NCBI GenBank assembly: GCA_910584875.1
Contig: CAJUDA010000018.1
Coordinates: forward strand, 1 to 64,000
Source of the DNA: an uncultured Eubacterium sp.
GTDB lineage: Bacteria; Bacillota; Clostridia; Lachnospirales; Lachnospiraceae
Direction of reading: 5' to 3'
DNA: 64,000 nt
In this document: piece after piece, positions 49,538-58,273 of the stretch
How positions within the stretch are numbered: position 1 is the first letter of the stretch
Layout: the number at the start of each line of letters is the position of its first letter
The notes under the pieces: model-generated
What the model was told of the DNA's origin: nothing
The model's input: only the letters and a program-made list of their open reading frames with translations
The model's database searches: none
Translations under genes and position numbers: made by a program

Positions 49538-50065
49538 ATGGCAAATGAAAATCCAATTGTGACGATTGAGATGGACCGCGGCGACAGGATCCAGATCGAA
49601 CTGTATCCGGAAACCGCCCCCAACACTGTAAATAATTTTATCTCTCTGGTAAACAAAGGCTTTTATGACGGTCTGACCTTCCACCGCATCATTGAAGGTT
49701 TCATGATCCAGGGCGGGGACCCGGACGGAAATGGTACCGGAGGTCCCGGCTACTGTATACCGGGAGAATTCTCTGCCAATGGCTTCCCGAATTCCCTGAA
49801 ACACAGCGCCGGCGTACTTTCCATGGCACGTGCCCAGGATCCAGACTCCGCCGGCTCCCAGTTTTTTATTATGCATAAGGATTCACCGCATCTCGACGGT
49901 TCCTATGCGGCATTCGGAAAGGTTACAGAGGGGATGGATATCGTAGATAAGATCGCCGCCTGTGGCACGGACTGGAACGACGCCCCGCTGGCACCTGTCG
50001 TGATGAAAAAAGTAAGCGTAGAAACATTTGAAAAAGAATATCCAGAACCACAAAAAGCGCCGTGA
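49538..50065 (+). CDS. Cyclophilin-type peptidyl-prolyl isomerase
   Basis: The 175-residue cytoplasmic protein is one cyclophilin domain (TAPNTVNNFISLVNKGFYDG, LTFHRIIEGFMIQGGDPDGN, GVLSMARAQDPDSAGSQFFI). It speeds proline isomerisation in proteins. There is no signal peptide. The ribosome site AAAGGAAA precedes the ATG. Its stop codon lies inside the stem of the terminator that follows. Confidence 0.95.
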   Translation: MANENPIVTIEMDRGDRIQIELYPETAPNTVNNFISLVNKGFYDGLTFHRIIEGFMIQGGDPDGNGTGGPGYCIPGEFSANGFPNSLKHSAGVLSMARAQDPDSAGSQFFIMHKDSPHLDGSYAAFGKVTEGMDIVDKIAACGTDWNDAPLAPVVMKKVSVETFEKEYPEPQKAP

Positions 50066-50079
50066 TCCGGCGCTTTTTT
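50052..50079 (+). terminator. Terminator overlapping the end of the cyclophilin gene
   Basis: AAAAAGCGCCG and CGGCGCTTTTT form an 11-base stem around a short TGATC loop, followed by T. The reverse reading also carries a T run, so it may end miaB transcripts too. Confidence 0.85.
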
Positions 50080-50083
50080 AATC

Positions 50084-51532
50084 TTATTTCTGTATCTCCC
50101 CCATATAATAAAATCCCCGGCTCTCCGTCAGCTTCACTGGCAGAATCTTACCGATCTGCGATACATCCGCCCTGCAGTGGACAACTGCATTATTGGAAAG
50201 CCTCCCGGTGATCAGCGATCCGTCCTGCTCATTTACCTCTTCCATCAGCACCGGCACGGTCTGCCCCACCCTGCTGTCCGTGATCTCTGCCGAGATGCCC
50301 TGGATCTCCCCAAGCAGACGGGAGAAGCGTTCCTTCACCACGTCCTCCGGCACCTGGTCTTCCATCGCTGCTGCCGGGGTTCCACTTCGCTTCGAATAGA
50401 TAAATGTATAGGCACTGTCATAGCGGACCTGGCGCACAACATCCAGTGTCTCCAGAAAATCTTCTTCCGTCTCCCCCGGAAATCCCACAATGATATCTGT
50501 CGTCAGGGAGATCTCCGGAAGCCTCCGGCGGATTCGGGATACCAGTTCAAGATACCCCTCCTTTGTATATCTCCGGTTCATTTTCTCCAGTACCTCTGTG
50601 CTGCCCGACTGCAGGGGAAGGTGCAGATGGCTGCATACTTTATCACACTCTGCCATCGCTTCTATGAGCTCGTCTGACAGATCCTTTGGATGGGATGTCA
50701 TAAATCGGATCCGCTGCAATCCCGGGATTTCATTGACCCGGCGGAGAAGTTCAGCAAAAGAAACCGGATCATCCAGCGTCTTTCCATAAGAATTCACATT
50801 TTGCCCAAGCAGCATGACCTCCACCACACCGTCTTCCACAAGACTGCGGATTTCCCGGATGATCTCCTCCGGCTCACGGCTCCTCTCCCGCCCCCGCACA
50901 TACGGGACGATGCAGTAGCTGCAAAAATTATTGCAGCCAAACATGATATTGACCCCGGTCTTAAAAGGATATTTTCGTCTGCCCGGCAGATCCTCCACAA
51001 TTTCCTCCGGCTCATCCCAAACGTCTACCACCCGGCGCTCCGACCGGATCTGCCGGTAGAGAAGCTCTGCCAGCTTATAAATATTATGGGTGCCAAAAAC
51101 AAGATCCACAAAGGGATAACTTTTCTTTATCTTCTCTACCTCATCTTTTTCCTGCATCATGCATCCGCACAGGGCGATCTTCATATGCGGATTTTTCTTT
51201 TTGTGATTTTTGAGATAGCCGAGACGTCCATATATTTTAAGGTTGGCATTTTCCCTGACGGTACAGGTATTATAGAGAACGAAATCTGCCACCGGTCCTT
51301 CTGTCTCCTCATATCCCATATAAGCAAGGACTGCTGTCATCTTTTCCGAGTCCTTTGCATTCATCTGACAGCCCAGTGTCTGGATCGACATGGTAAGGAT
51401 GCGTCCCGCCCGCTCCTTCTCCCGCACTGCCCATTCCCGGCACTTTTTCATATAATAATACTGCCTCTCCGGCTCATGCAGAGGCGGTTCTCCCTGTATA
51501 TCCACAGCCTCCAGTCGTTGCATATCAAACAT
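50084..51532 (-). CDS. miaB: tRNA-2-methylthio-N6-isopentenyladenosine synthase MiaB
   Basis: MiaB adds a methylthio group to i6A37 of tRNAs reading UNN codons, using two iron-sulfur clusters and SAM. The 482-residue protein has an N-terminal extension of about 45 residues, the MTTase domain (IQTLGCQMNAKDSEKM, LYNTCTVRENAN, CGCMMQEKDE), the radical SAM motif FGCNNFCSYCIVPYVRGR and a TRAM domain at the C-terminus. The ATG has AGGAGG about ten bases upstream, just after a hairpin. Confidence 0.96.
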   Translation of the reverse strand: MFDMQRLEAVDIQGEPPLHEPERQYYYMKKCREWAVREKERAGRILTMSIQTLGCQMNAKDSEKMTAVLAYMGYEETEGPVADFVLYNTCTVRENANLKIYGRLGYLKNHKKKNPHMKIALCGCMMQEKDEVEKIKKSYPFVDLVFGTHNIYKLAELLYRQIRSERRVVDVWDEPEEIVEDLPGRRKYPFKTGVNIMFGCNNFCSYCIVPYVRGRERSREPEEIIREIRSLVEDGVVEVMLLGQNVNSYGKTLDDPVSFAELLRRVNEIPGLQRIRFMTSHPKDLSDELIEAMAECDKVCSHLHLPLQSGSTEVLEKMNRRYTKEGYLELVSRIRRRLPEISLTTDIIVGFPGETEEDFLETLDVVRQVRYDSAYTFIYSKRSGTPAAAMEDQVPEDVVKERFSRLLGEIQGISAEITDSRVGQTVPVLMEEVNEQDGSLITGRLSNNAVVHCRADVSQIGKILPVKLTESRGFYYMGEIQK

Positions 51533-51556
51533 TTTTTCTTATCCTCCTAAACATCA

Positions 51557-51594
51557 GAAAACCCGCCATCCGTGACAGGCACGGATCCGGCAGG
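51557..51594 (-). terminator. Hairpin with T run in the htrA-miaB gap
   Basis: On the minus strand CCTGCC-(GG)-ATCCGTG pairs with CACGGAT-GGCGGG and is followed by TTTT. It probably ends htrA transcripts. A promoter-like sequence with extended -10 (TGTTACACT, about 51627-51635) stands upstream of it, so transcripts of miaB starting there would carry the hairpin in their leader and could be attenuated. Confidence 0.6.
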
Positions 51595-51646
51595 TCTGCT
51601 GATAGATGTTTATACAATATAGTGTAACACAAAGGTGGAAAAAATG

Positions 51647-52819
51647 CTACCGGGAAGTGGATTCTTTTTTCCCAAAGGTGACTGTTATTTCTTTTTCCCT
51701 GTACTCACCCCCGTCATTGATCTGAACCGTGATCGTCCCTTTGTCGCCAGCCCTGCACTGGGTCAGTTTTTCCTGCAGCTGTGCTGTGGTCTTCACCGCA
51801 TCATCGTTGATCTTTGTAATGATACAGCCTCTTTTCAGTCCTGCCTTTTCTGCCGGCGACCCGGACGATACCTCTGCAATATAGATTCCTTCCGGCATGC
51901 CATAATCCGCATACTCACTCGTTACATCTCTTCCTCTGATCCCCAGGTAAGCCTGGTCTTCCTCGGATACCTTCTCCTGGTTCATCAGCTTTGTCAGGAT
52001 CGGTTCTGCCGTCTTCATTGGGATGGCAAAACCCATTCCCTCGATCTCCTCGGAAGCAAATTTGGACGAATTGATCCCGATCACTTCACCTTTGCTGTTT
52101 ACCAGGGCACCGCCGCTGTTGCCTGGATTGATGGCGGCATCCGTCTGGAGAAGCTTGATACTGCTGCTGTCTTCCATATCGATCTCCCTGTCTTTGGCGC
52201 TGATATAACCAACCGTCACACTGGTCCCATACCCCAGGGCATTGCCGATAGCGATCGCCTGTTCGCCCACCTTCGTGGTACTACTGTCACCGATTGTGGC
52301 AATCTTGATCGCCGCCTGTGTCTTTGCTGACAAATTCTTTTTGCTGACTTCCACTACCGCAAGGTCATGGGAAGAATCCGTTCCCCGGATCGCCGCCTTG
52401 GCTGTACTGTCATCCGCAAACCGGATCGTCACATCATCCGCATCCTGCACTACGTGATTGTTTGTGGCGATATAGAGCTTGTCATCCTTCTCTGCAATGA
52501 TAATGCCGGAACCGCTGCCGCTCGTCTCACCGCTCTGTCTCCCGAAAGGCGTATAGCCCGTCATCTGCTGAGTCACATCGATCGCTACGATGGAAGGCAG
52601 CACCTGGTCTGCGATCTTGGTTACATCTGTTGTTCCCGAGTCCCCTGTATTGACAACATTTGTTGTCGACAGCTTTGCCGATGAATCTGTCTGTTCCTGT
52701 ACCACCTGCCCGCCTGCACCGAACAAATGGTCTGCCGCCATGTTCACCCCCTGAAATGTCGTTCCCGCTACTATACCAAAGACTGCAGCTCCTGCTGCCA
52801 GTTTCATCATCCTTTTCAT
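51647..52819 (-). CDS. htrA: HtrA/DegP-family serine protease with PDZ domain
   Basis: The 390-residue protein has an N-terminal membrane anchor or signal helix (about 3-22), a trypsin-like domain with catalytic His122 (ATNNHVVQDAD), Asp152 (DSSHDLAVVEV) and Ser235 (INPGNSGGALV), and one PDZ domain (about 280-375). Such proteases degrade misfolded exported proteins outside the membrane. The frame is open to 52858, but ATG 52817-52819 gives the basic-hydrophobic N-terminus. Three phased repeats upstream (52880-52928) suggest control by a stress-response regulator. Confidence 0.94.
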   Translation of the reverse strand: MKRMMKLAAGAAVFGIVAGTTFQGVNMAADHLFGAGGQVVQEQTDSSAKLSTTNVVNTGDSGTTDVTKIADQVLPSIVAIDVTQQMTGYTPFGRQSGETSGSGSGIIIAEKDDKLYIATNNHVVQDADDVTIRFADDSTAKAAIRGTDSSHDLAVVEVSKKNLSAKTQAAIKIATIGDSSTTKVGEQAIAIGNALGYGTSVTVGYISAKDREIDMEDSSSIKLLQTDAAINPGNSGGALVNSKGEVIGINSSKFASEEIEGMGFAIPMKTAEPILTKLMNQEKVSEEDQAYLGIRGRDVTSEYADYGMPEGIYIAEVSSGSPAEKAGLKRGCIITKINDDAVKTTAQLQEKLTQCRAGDKGTITVQINDGGEYREKEITVTFGKKESTSR

Positions 52820-52853
52820 AAAAAACACACATCCTTTCTGTTGATTTGTCTCA

Positions 52854-52928
52854 ATCATACAGAAAAAATGTGTGCGTAATCTGTTATTTTTTTGAATGGT
52901 CTGTGATTAATTTATGGTCAATCTGTGA
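52854..52928 (-). promoter_or_regulatory. htrA promoter region with three phased direct repeats
   Basis: On the minus strand TCACAGA (52928-52922), TCACAGA (52906-52900) and TAACAGA (52886-52880) recur at 22- and 20-base steps, about two helical turns. A -10 TATGAT lies at 52859-52854 without a good -35; the last repeat occupies the -35 region. This is the layout expected of a promoter activated by an OmpR-type response regulator, but the regulator is not identified. Confidence 0.5.
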
Positions 52929-52931
52929 ACA

Positions 52932-54065
52932 CTATGCCTTAAAATTTCCCAGCACCCGCAAAAATGCCGCTTCCTCCCGGATTCCGCGCAATGCATTCCG
53001 GACTGCCGCATCATCCAGATTTCCCTCCACATCCACAAAGAACCGGTACTCCCAGTTTCTCCCCGGGATTGGACGGGATTCGATCTGCGTCATATTCAGG
53101 TCATTATATAGGAAGTGGGACAAAATCCGGTACAGGCTTCCGCTTTTATGAGGAAGCTCGATACAAAGCGCCAGCTTATTACTGTCCGGCGTATAGATTT
53201 TCTTCGACCCGATCACGATAAACCGTGTACAGTTGTTTTTTTCCTGCTGGATGCTGTCAGCGAGAACCGCCAATCCATACTCCTTTGCCGCACGGCGGCT
53301 GGCGATCGCCGCCTGCGCCGGATCCCCTTCCGCAGCAACTTTCCTGGCGGCGGCAGCGGTACTATCATATTCAATCCCTGTATACTGCGGATGGTCATTC
53401 AGATAAATGCTGCACTGTGCCAGCCCCTGTGGATGGGAATACACCTTGCGGATCTCCTCCAGGGAAGTCCCCGGCAGCCCCACCAGGCACTGGTCGATCT
53501 TCATGACATACTGTCCCACGATGGCATTCTTAAAATCCAGGAGCAGATCATAATTCGCCGTGATCCCTCCTGTAGAAGAATTTTCGATGGGCAGGACGCC
53601 GTATTCTGCCGCCTCTGTCTGCACCGCCTCCATCACCCCCCGGAAGCTCTGGCAGCTGATCCCCTGTACTGACGGTACAAAGAAATCCTCCATCGCCTGC
53701 TGGGTATGGGAGCCCGGAGCACCAAAATAGTATACTCTTGTGCCGGAATCCGCATCAATACCATCCGCCTTTACAAAATTCGTACTGTCCTCCGTATGCG
53801 GCAGTATTCCATACTGGTACTTCCTGCTGATAGACATGATCTGGCTGAACAATTCCCTCACGGCATGTTCATTGAATTTTCCATGGGACAGTGCCGACAG
53901 TTTTTCCAGCTTTTCCTCTTCTCTCTGTCTGTCATATACCTTCTTTCCCGTCTGCAGCTTATATTCCGCGACTTTGTTCGCCACCTGCATTCTTTTTTCA
54001 AATAACGCTACGATCTGGCTGTCAATGTCATCGATCTGCTGCCTTGATACCGACAAATCAATCAT
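52932..54065 (-). CDS. pheA: Bifunctional chorismate mutase/prephenate dehydratase
   Basis: The enzyme converts chorismate to prephenate and then to phenylpyruvate for phenylalanine synthesis. The 377 residues comprise a chorismate mutase domain (about 1-90, VSRQQIDDIDSQIVALFEKR), a prephenate dehydratase domain (about 110-285, YYFGAPGSHTQQAMEDFF, ENSSTGGITANYDLL) and an ACT regulatory domain with ESRPIPGRNWEYRFF. Phenylalanine feedback through ACT is expected. The start overlaps the folBK stop by four bases. Confidence 0.95.
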   Translation of the reverse strand: MIDLSVSRQQIDDIDSQIVALFEKRMQVANKVAEYKLQTGKKVYDRQREEEKLEKLSALSHGKFNEHAVRELFSQIMSISRKYQYGILPHTEDSTNFVKADGIDADSGTRVYYFGAPGSHTQQAMEDFFVPSVQGISCQSFRGVMEAVQTEAAEYGVLPIENSSTGGITANYDLLLDFKNAIVGQYVMKIDQCLVGLPGTSLEEIRKVYSHPQGLAQCSIYLNDHPQYTGIEYDSTAAAARKVAAEGDPAQAAIASRRAAKEYGLAVLADSIQQEKNNCTRFIVIGSKKIYTPDSNKLALCIELPHKSGSLYRILSHFLYNDLNMTQIESRPIPGRNWEYRFFVDVEGNLDDAAVRNALRGIREEAAFLRVLGNFKA

Positions 54066-54886
54066 GAATCCTGTCCCCCTTTTTCCTGATAAAGCTCATA
54101 TATTGTTTTATGAAATACCGGATGTACTGCCCAGGGTGCGATCTGTACCAGCGGTCTGAGGACAAAATCCCGCAGATGCATCTCTCTGTGGGGGATCACC
54201 AGCTTCTCCGTCTGGATCAGGGCATCCCCATACAGGAGAATATCCAGGTCGATCGTCCGTGGTCCCCAGTGAATTTCCCTCTCCCGGTGCCCCTGCTCCT
54301 CGATCTGGTGAAGCCTCATCAGAAGTTCCTCCGGCTGGTATATCGTCTCCAGCGCGACGGCACTGTTCAGAAAATCATCCTGTTCTGTATACCCATATGG
54401 TTTTGTCTGGATCCGTGTCGATTCTGTTACCTTACGGATCCGCCTGTCCTCCCGCAGCGCCTGCACTGCCTTTTCTATATTTTCTTCTTTATCCCCCATA
54501 TTGGATCCGACAGACAGATACACCCTTGTCCACCCCCTCTGTATCTTTACGGATACATGATCCAGAGGCAGCAGGATCGGCGCCCATGGTTTCCTGATCT
54601 CGACAGAAATCATATCAATCAGGGGAAATTGTAGAAGTATCTGCTCTGCGAGATTCTCTGCAGCCGACTCGATCAGCTTATATTCCTTTTCTTTCATCTG
54701 CCTTTCTGCAAAATGAGCCACATCCGCATAATCAACCGAAAAAGAAAGGTTGTCACTCCTGCCCGCTTTTGCTGTATCTGTAAATAGTATGAGTGATACA
54801 AGAAACTTCTGCCCCAGTGTATTTTCTTCTTTCAATACCCCGTGATGGGCATATACTTCCAGATTTTCAATCCTGATCTGATCCAC
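54062..54886 (-). CDS. folBK: Dihydroneopterin aldolase/HPPK fusion
   Basis: The 274-residue protein joins two steps of folate synthesis. An N-terminal dihydroneopterin aldolase domain (about 1-115, LEVYAHHGVLKEEN, KLIESAAENLAEQILLQF) precedes a C-terminal 6-hydroxymethyl-7,8-dihydropterin pyrophosphokinase domain (VYLSVGSNMGDKEENIEKAV, WGPRTIDLDILLYG). The probable start is GTG 54884-54886 with GGGGAGG nine bases upstream; it overlaps the folP end by 20 bases. An ATG at 54913 would need a larger overlap. Confidence 0.92.
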   Translation of the reverse strand: MDQIRIENLEVYAHHGVLKEENTLGQKFLVSLILFTDTAKAGRSDNLSFSVDYADVAHFAERQMKEKEYKLIESAAENLAEQILLQFPLIDMISVEIRKPWAPILLPLDHVSVKIQRGWTRVYLSVGSNMGDKEENIEKAVQALREDRRIRKVTESTRIQTKPYGYTEQDDFLNSAVALETIYQPEELLMRLHQIEEQGHREREIHWGPRTIDLDILLYGDALIQTEKLVIPHREMHLRDFVLRPLVQIAPWAVHPVFHKTIYELYQEKGGQDS

Positions 54887-55700
54887 TGACCTGTCCTCCC
54901 CGTAGTACCGCATCTGTCATCCGCAGCGCCCGTACATTTTTTTCCACATCATGAACCCGGACAAATCCGCACCCTTTCATGGCGCCTATCACACTGGTGG
55001 CGATCGTCCCCTCTTCGCGCTCTGTTACAGGAAGATCCAGCGTATTTCCGATCACACTCTTACGGGAAGTTCCCAGCAGCACAGGATATCCCAGCGCCAC
55101 AATGTCTTCCAGATGATGCAGTACCGCCAGGTTCTGCTCATACGTCTTGCCAAATCCCACTCCCGGATCCAGTATGATCATTTCTTCCTTTATTCCATGT
55201 TTCTCCGCAATGGCAAGAGATTCTTTCAGATCCTCCACAACTTCTTTCATAAAATCCGTATACTCCGTATTGTCACGGTTATGCATCAGGCACACCGGCA
55301 CCTGATACTCTGCCGCCAGCGCCGCCATTCTCTCATCCGCGCGAAACCCCCATATATCATTAAGAAGATCCGCCCCGGCATCCAGGGCCGCTTCCGCCAC
55401 ATCACTTTTATACGTATCGATCGATACCGGCACGTCAAACCGCCGTTTCAGCTCCCGGATCACCGGTACGACACGCCGGATCTCTTCTTCCTCACTGATC
55501 CTGGTATGTCCCGGTCTCGTCGACTCGCCGCCCACATCGATGAGATCTGCCCCGGCAGCGATCATCCGGTCTGCCTGTGCCACCGCCAGCATCATATCTG
55601 TATAATTTCCTCCGTCCGAAAAAGAATCTGGTGTCACATTCAGTATCCCCATCACATACGTACGTCTCCCCCTGGTAAACTCTTTTGTTCCGATCCTCAT
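54867..55700 (-). CDS. folP: Dihydropteroate synthase
   Basis: FolP condenses 6-hydroxymethyl-dihydropterin pyrophosphate with p-aminobenzoate and is the target of sulfonamides. The 277 residues form a TIM barrel with the signatures MGILNVTPDSFSDGG, DVGGESTRPGH and ILDPGVGFGKTYEQN. The start ATG follows GGAGC. It lies 12 bases after the sensor kinase gene in one transcription unit. Confidence 0.96.
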   Translation of the reverse strand: MRIGTKEFTRGRRTYVMGILNVTPDSFSDGGNYTDMMLAVAQADRMIAAGADLIDVGGESTRPGHTRISEEEEIRRVVPVIRELKRRFDVPVSIDTYKSDVAEAALDAGADLLNDIWGFRADERMAALAAEYQVPVCLMHNRDNTEYTDFMKEVVEDLKESLAIAEKHGIKEEMIILDPGVGFGKTYEQNLAVLHHLEDIVALGYPVLLGTSRKSVIGNTLDLPVTEREEGTIATSVIGAMKGCGFVRVHDVEKNVRALRMTDAVLRGGQVSGSDQD

Positions 55701-55712
55701 AATCTGCTCCTA

Positions 55713-57011
55713 TCATTTCCATCCTTTATTTAAAAGTATCCTTACCACAAAGTTTCCCTCTTTTATGCTAAAATCAGTCTCTCCACTATACCGGGACACA
55801 GTCTTGACAATGCTTGGCACTCCCAGACCACTGCCTTTCTCTGATACGGGCAGCCCCTGACGGAATGTCACTTTCCCGTTACTTGTATTAGAAAACCGGA
55901 TCACTACCTTATTTTTCTTTTCTGCAATGAAAATATCAATCTCCTGCTCCTCCCTGCCGGAACTGCAGCAGCCATGAATGGCATTCTCAAAGGCATTGGC
56001 AAGAATAGCGATCCAGTCGATATCCCGGATCGACAAACCGTCTCCCAGCTTAACATCCATTTCCACACGGATATTCTGGTTTCTGGCATTTCTGGCATAA
56101 ACGGAAAGAATGCTGTTAACCGCCCGGTTCCCGCAGATATTACTCACTTCCCTGTTCTCCACATCTTCTCCGTACTGATCCAGATAAACGAGCAGACCGT
56201 CAAGTTCTCCTTTTTTTACATATTCCCGGATCAAAGAAATATGGTGCCGCGCATCATGGCGGATCCTCGCTGCCTCATGCTCCGACTCCTTCATCAGCTC
56301 CAGCTGTCGGTGCAAAAGCTTTTCGTTCAACTCCAGAAGTTCCTTCTCTCTCTGATAATAATGCTCCTGCCCCAGATGTATATACAAATGCAGTATTGTG
56401 TACTGGATCACACCAACCATAAACAGAGTCACAAACGCCCGTACCATATTGAAGACCGAAAACCCCTGCAGATTGGGCCAGTAAGCTACTACAGCTCCGA
56501 TCATCACCGATACAAGCAACGTGACCGCGCTAAAAAGATCCATTTCATCGATCAGGAAATCCACTCCCGACAAAAACAGCTTTCTCAGCTTCTTCCAGGT
56601 AAAAATCAGAATCGGGATCATACAAATGATCCGTACCAGTATATCGACCCACAGATTGCCATGAAACCACCAACGTGCTACATCCACACCACAGAATACA
56701 CAGACAGAAAACATATAAAATGCCACGGCCATTTTATAGAGGGACAAATATAACTTTTCGCTGCTCATCAGACCGCAGAATATCCCGATCACAAGCAGTG
56801 AAGACAAACTGGCATACTTCACAAATCCTGCCGGATAACAAAGATACCAGATACTGTAACCAAAAATCAGACAGCATCCAAATACCACATAACACCAGAT
56901 TGTCTTCTTCATGGATAATTTGGGCCGGTCCAGCATGAGAAAAAAAGTCATCATCAGTCCTGCACTGATCGTATTCCTTAAAAGCGCTATAAAAAATGAT
57001 CCCCCCAGCAT
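55713..57011 (-). CDS. AgrC-like GHKL sensor histidine kinase
   Basis: The 432-residue protein has about six hydrophobic segments in residues 1-210, a coiled linker (about 215-245), an H box IRHDARHHISLIREY with likely phospho-acceptor His252, and a GHKL ATPase domain with N box (LANAFENAIHG, Asn343) and G box (EKGSGLGVPSIV). This is the plan of AgrC/ComD-type quorum or peptide sensors that work with LytTR regulators. No response regulator, peptide gene or processing enzyme is adjacent. It is tightly spaced between folE (28 bases) and folP (12 bases), so it is transcribed with folate genes. The ligand is unknown. Confidence 0.88.
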   Translation of the reverse strand: MLGGSFFIALLRNTISAGLMMTFFLMLDRPKLSMKKTIWCYVVFGCCLIFGYSIWYLCYPAGFVKYASLSSLLVIGIFCGLMSSEKLYLSLYKMAVAFYMFSVCVFCGVDVARWWFHGNLWVDILVRIICMIPILIFTWKKLRKLFLSGVDFLIDEMDLFSAVTLLVSVMIGAVVAYWPNLQGFSVFNMVRAFVTLFMVGVIQYTILHLYIHLGQEHYYQREKELLELNEKLLHRQLELMKESEHEAARIRHDARHHISLIREYVKKGELDGLLVYLDQYGEDVENREVSNICGNRAVNSILSVYARNARNQNIRVEMDVKLGDGLSIRDIDWIAILANAFENAIHGCCSSGREEQEIDIFIAEKKNKVVIRFSNTSNGKVTFRQGLPVSEKGSGLGVPSIVKTVSRYSGETDFSIKEGNFVVRILLNKGWK

Positions 57012-57039
57012 ATTTTATTCCTCCGATTGTGTAATCTGT

Positions 57040-57591
57040 TTAAGGCACAATTTGCATAAACATCTGCTGCAATGACGTATCCTGGTCAAATATACCCCGC
57101 ACTGCATAGGTTGATGTTTTCGCTCCCGGTTTCTTAATACCGCGCATCGTCATGCACATATGCTCTGCCTCGACCATCACCATCACGCCTTTGGGCGAAA
57201 GATTGTCCATAAGAGCGTCTGCGATCTGACTGGTGAGCTGTTCCTGGATCTGGGCACGCCTGGCATAAACTTCCACCGTCCGCGCCAGCTTACTGAGTCC
57301 CACTACTTTACCATCTGGAATATATCCGATGTGGACTCTCCCAAAAAAAGGAAGAAGATGATGTTCACACACAGAATAAAACGTGATATCTTTTTCCACC
57401 ACCATATCTCCCGTTTCCGCATGGAATACCCTGCCCAGATGTTCCGCCGCGTCCATCCCGTATCCGCCAAACAATTCCCTGCACATCTGGGAGATCCGGC
57501 GCGGCGTCTCCTTCAATCCCTCTCTCTCCGGATCCTCACCGATCCCTTCCAGAAATAGCTTCACTGCCTGTTCTATCTTATCGTGATCCAT
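57040..57591 (-). CDS. folE: GTP cyclohydrolase I
   Basis: FolE converts GTP to dihydroneopterin triphosphate, the first step of folate synthesis. The 183 residues include the zinc-binding and active-site region YSVCEHHLLPFFGRVHIGYI and the ARRAQIQEQLTSQIADAL and VEAEHMCMTMRGIKKPG motifs. ATG 57589-57591 has AAGGGG eight bases upstream; a GTG at 57600 is too close to it. A good promoter lies at 57636-57664. Confidence 0.96.
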   Translation of the reverse strand: MDHDKIEQAVKLFLEGIGEDPEREGLKETPRRISQMCRELFGGYGMDAAEHLGRVFHAETGDMVVEKDITFYSVCEHHLLPFFGRVHIGYIPDGKVVGLSKLARTVEVYARRAQIQEQLTSQIADALMDNLSPKGVMVMVEAEHMCMTMRGIKKPGAKTSTYAVRGIFDQDTSLQQMFMQIVP

Positions 57592-57635
57592 ACCACGCAC
57601 CCCTTCTCTGTTACTTAACAGTTCCTTACCTGCAT

Positions 57636-57664
57636 ATTATAGCAAAAATCAATATAAACTACAA
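57636..57664 (-). promoter_or_regulatory. folE operon promoter
   Basis: On the minus strand TTGTAG (57664-57659) and TATAAT (57641-57636) are 17 bases apart. It should drive folE, the sensor kinase, folP, folBK and possibly pheA. The short leader of about 40 bases shows no riboswitch-like structure. Confidence 0.75.
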
Positions 57665-57737
57665 GACTTGTACTTCTCGCCAATAAAGCTGACAACTTGT
57701 GTTCTATTATGCACCTTGAGAACTCCTCTGAATAATA

Positions 57738-57779
57738 CAGGCAGTCTTCTGTCCGTCGCCACCCGTCTGTCACTGCCTG
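57738..57779 (-). terminator. Hairpin after the intact ybaK gene
   Basis: CAGGCAGT and ACTGCCTG form an eight-base stem with a 26-base loop, starting six bases after the ybaK stop. The following TATTATTC is T-rich but not a clean run. It is probably the terminator of the folC-ybaK unit. Confidence 0.5.
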
Positions 57780-57784
57780 CCCGG

Positions 57785-58273
57785 TTATCCCACAATAACA
57801 TCTGCAAACATCCCATCCGTCAACTTGCACAGATCCTCCGGGGCAAGGAAAATCTGCGTCCCAAGCTTTCCCCCGCTAACGATGATTTGGGCAAATCCTT
57901 TCGCTGATTCATGGATCACCGTATTATACTGCTTCTTCATGCCAATAGCAGTACAGCCGCCACGGATATAACCAGTGACTGCTTGAATCTCCTTCACCGG
58001 AACCATCTCCAGTGATTTCTCACCGACAACCTTAGCTGCCTTCTTCAGATCTACCTCTTCCGCTATAGGCACTACAAAGACATGATAATTCCGGCTCTTC
58101 CCCTGCATAACAAGGGTTTTGAATGTCTGCTCATATGACTGCCCCAGCTGGTCGGCAAGATGCACACCATCAATAAATTCCTCACACTCATAAGTCTCTA
58201 CCCTGAAATCAATTCCATTGTGCTCCAGAATCCGCATCGCATTCGTCTTATTATTCTTCTCTTTCTTCGCCAT
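57785..58273 (-). CDS. ybaK: Cys-tRNA(Pro)/aminoacyl-tRNA deacylase YbaK
   Basis: The 162-residue protein is a complete YbaK/EbsC domain (KTNAMRILEHNGIDFRVETY, VFVVPIAEEVDLKKAAKVVG, VTGYIRGGCTAIGMKKQYNT). It hydrolyses cysteine wrongly attached to tRNA-Pro. It overlaps the folC end by 23 bases. It is clearly different in sequence from the truncated relative at 587-895. Confidence 0.93.
   Translation of the reverse strand: MAKKEKNNKTNAMRILEHNGIDFRVETYECEEFIDGVHLADQLGQSYEQTFKTLVMQGKSRNYHVFVVPIAEEVDLKKAAKVVGEKSLEMVPVKEIQAVTGYIRGGCTAIGMKKQYNTVIHESAKGFAQIIVSGGKLGTQIFLAPEDLCKLTDGMFADVIVG

Noticed and set aside
50690..51550. Plus-strand frame of 286 codons over miaB
   Set aside because: Antisense to miaB; no start signal and no domain.
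57615..57830. Minus-strand frame of 71 codons between folE and ybaK
   Set aside because: It runs over the folE promoter, a terminator hairpin and the ybaK end, and has no ribosome site.
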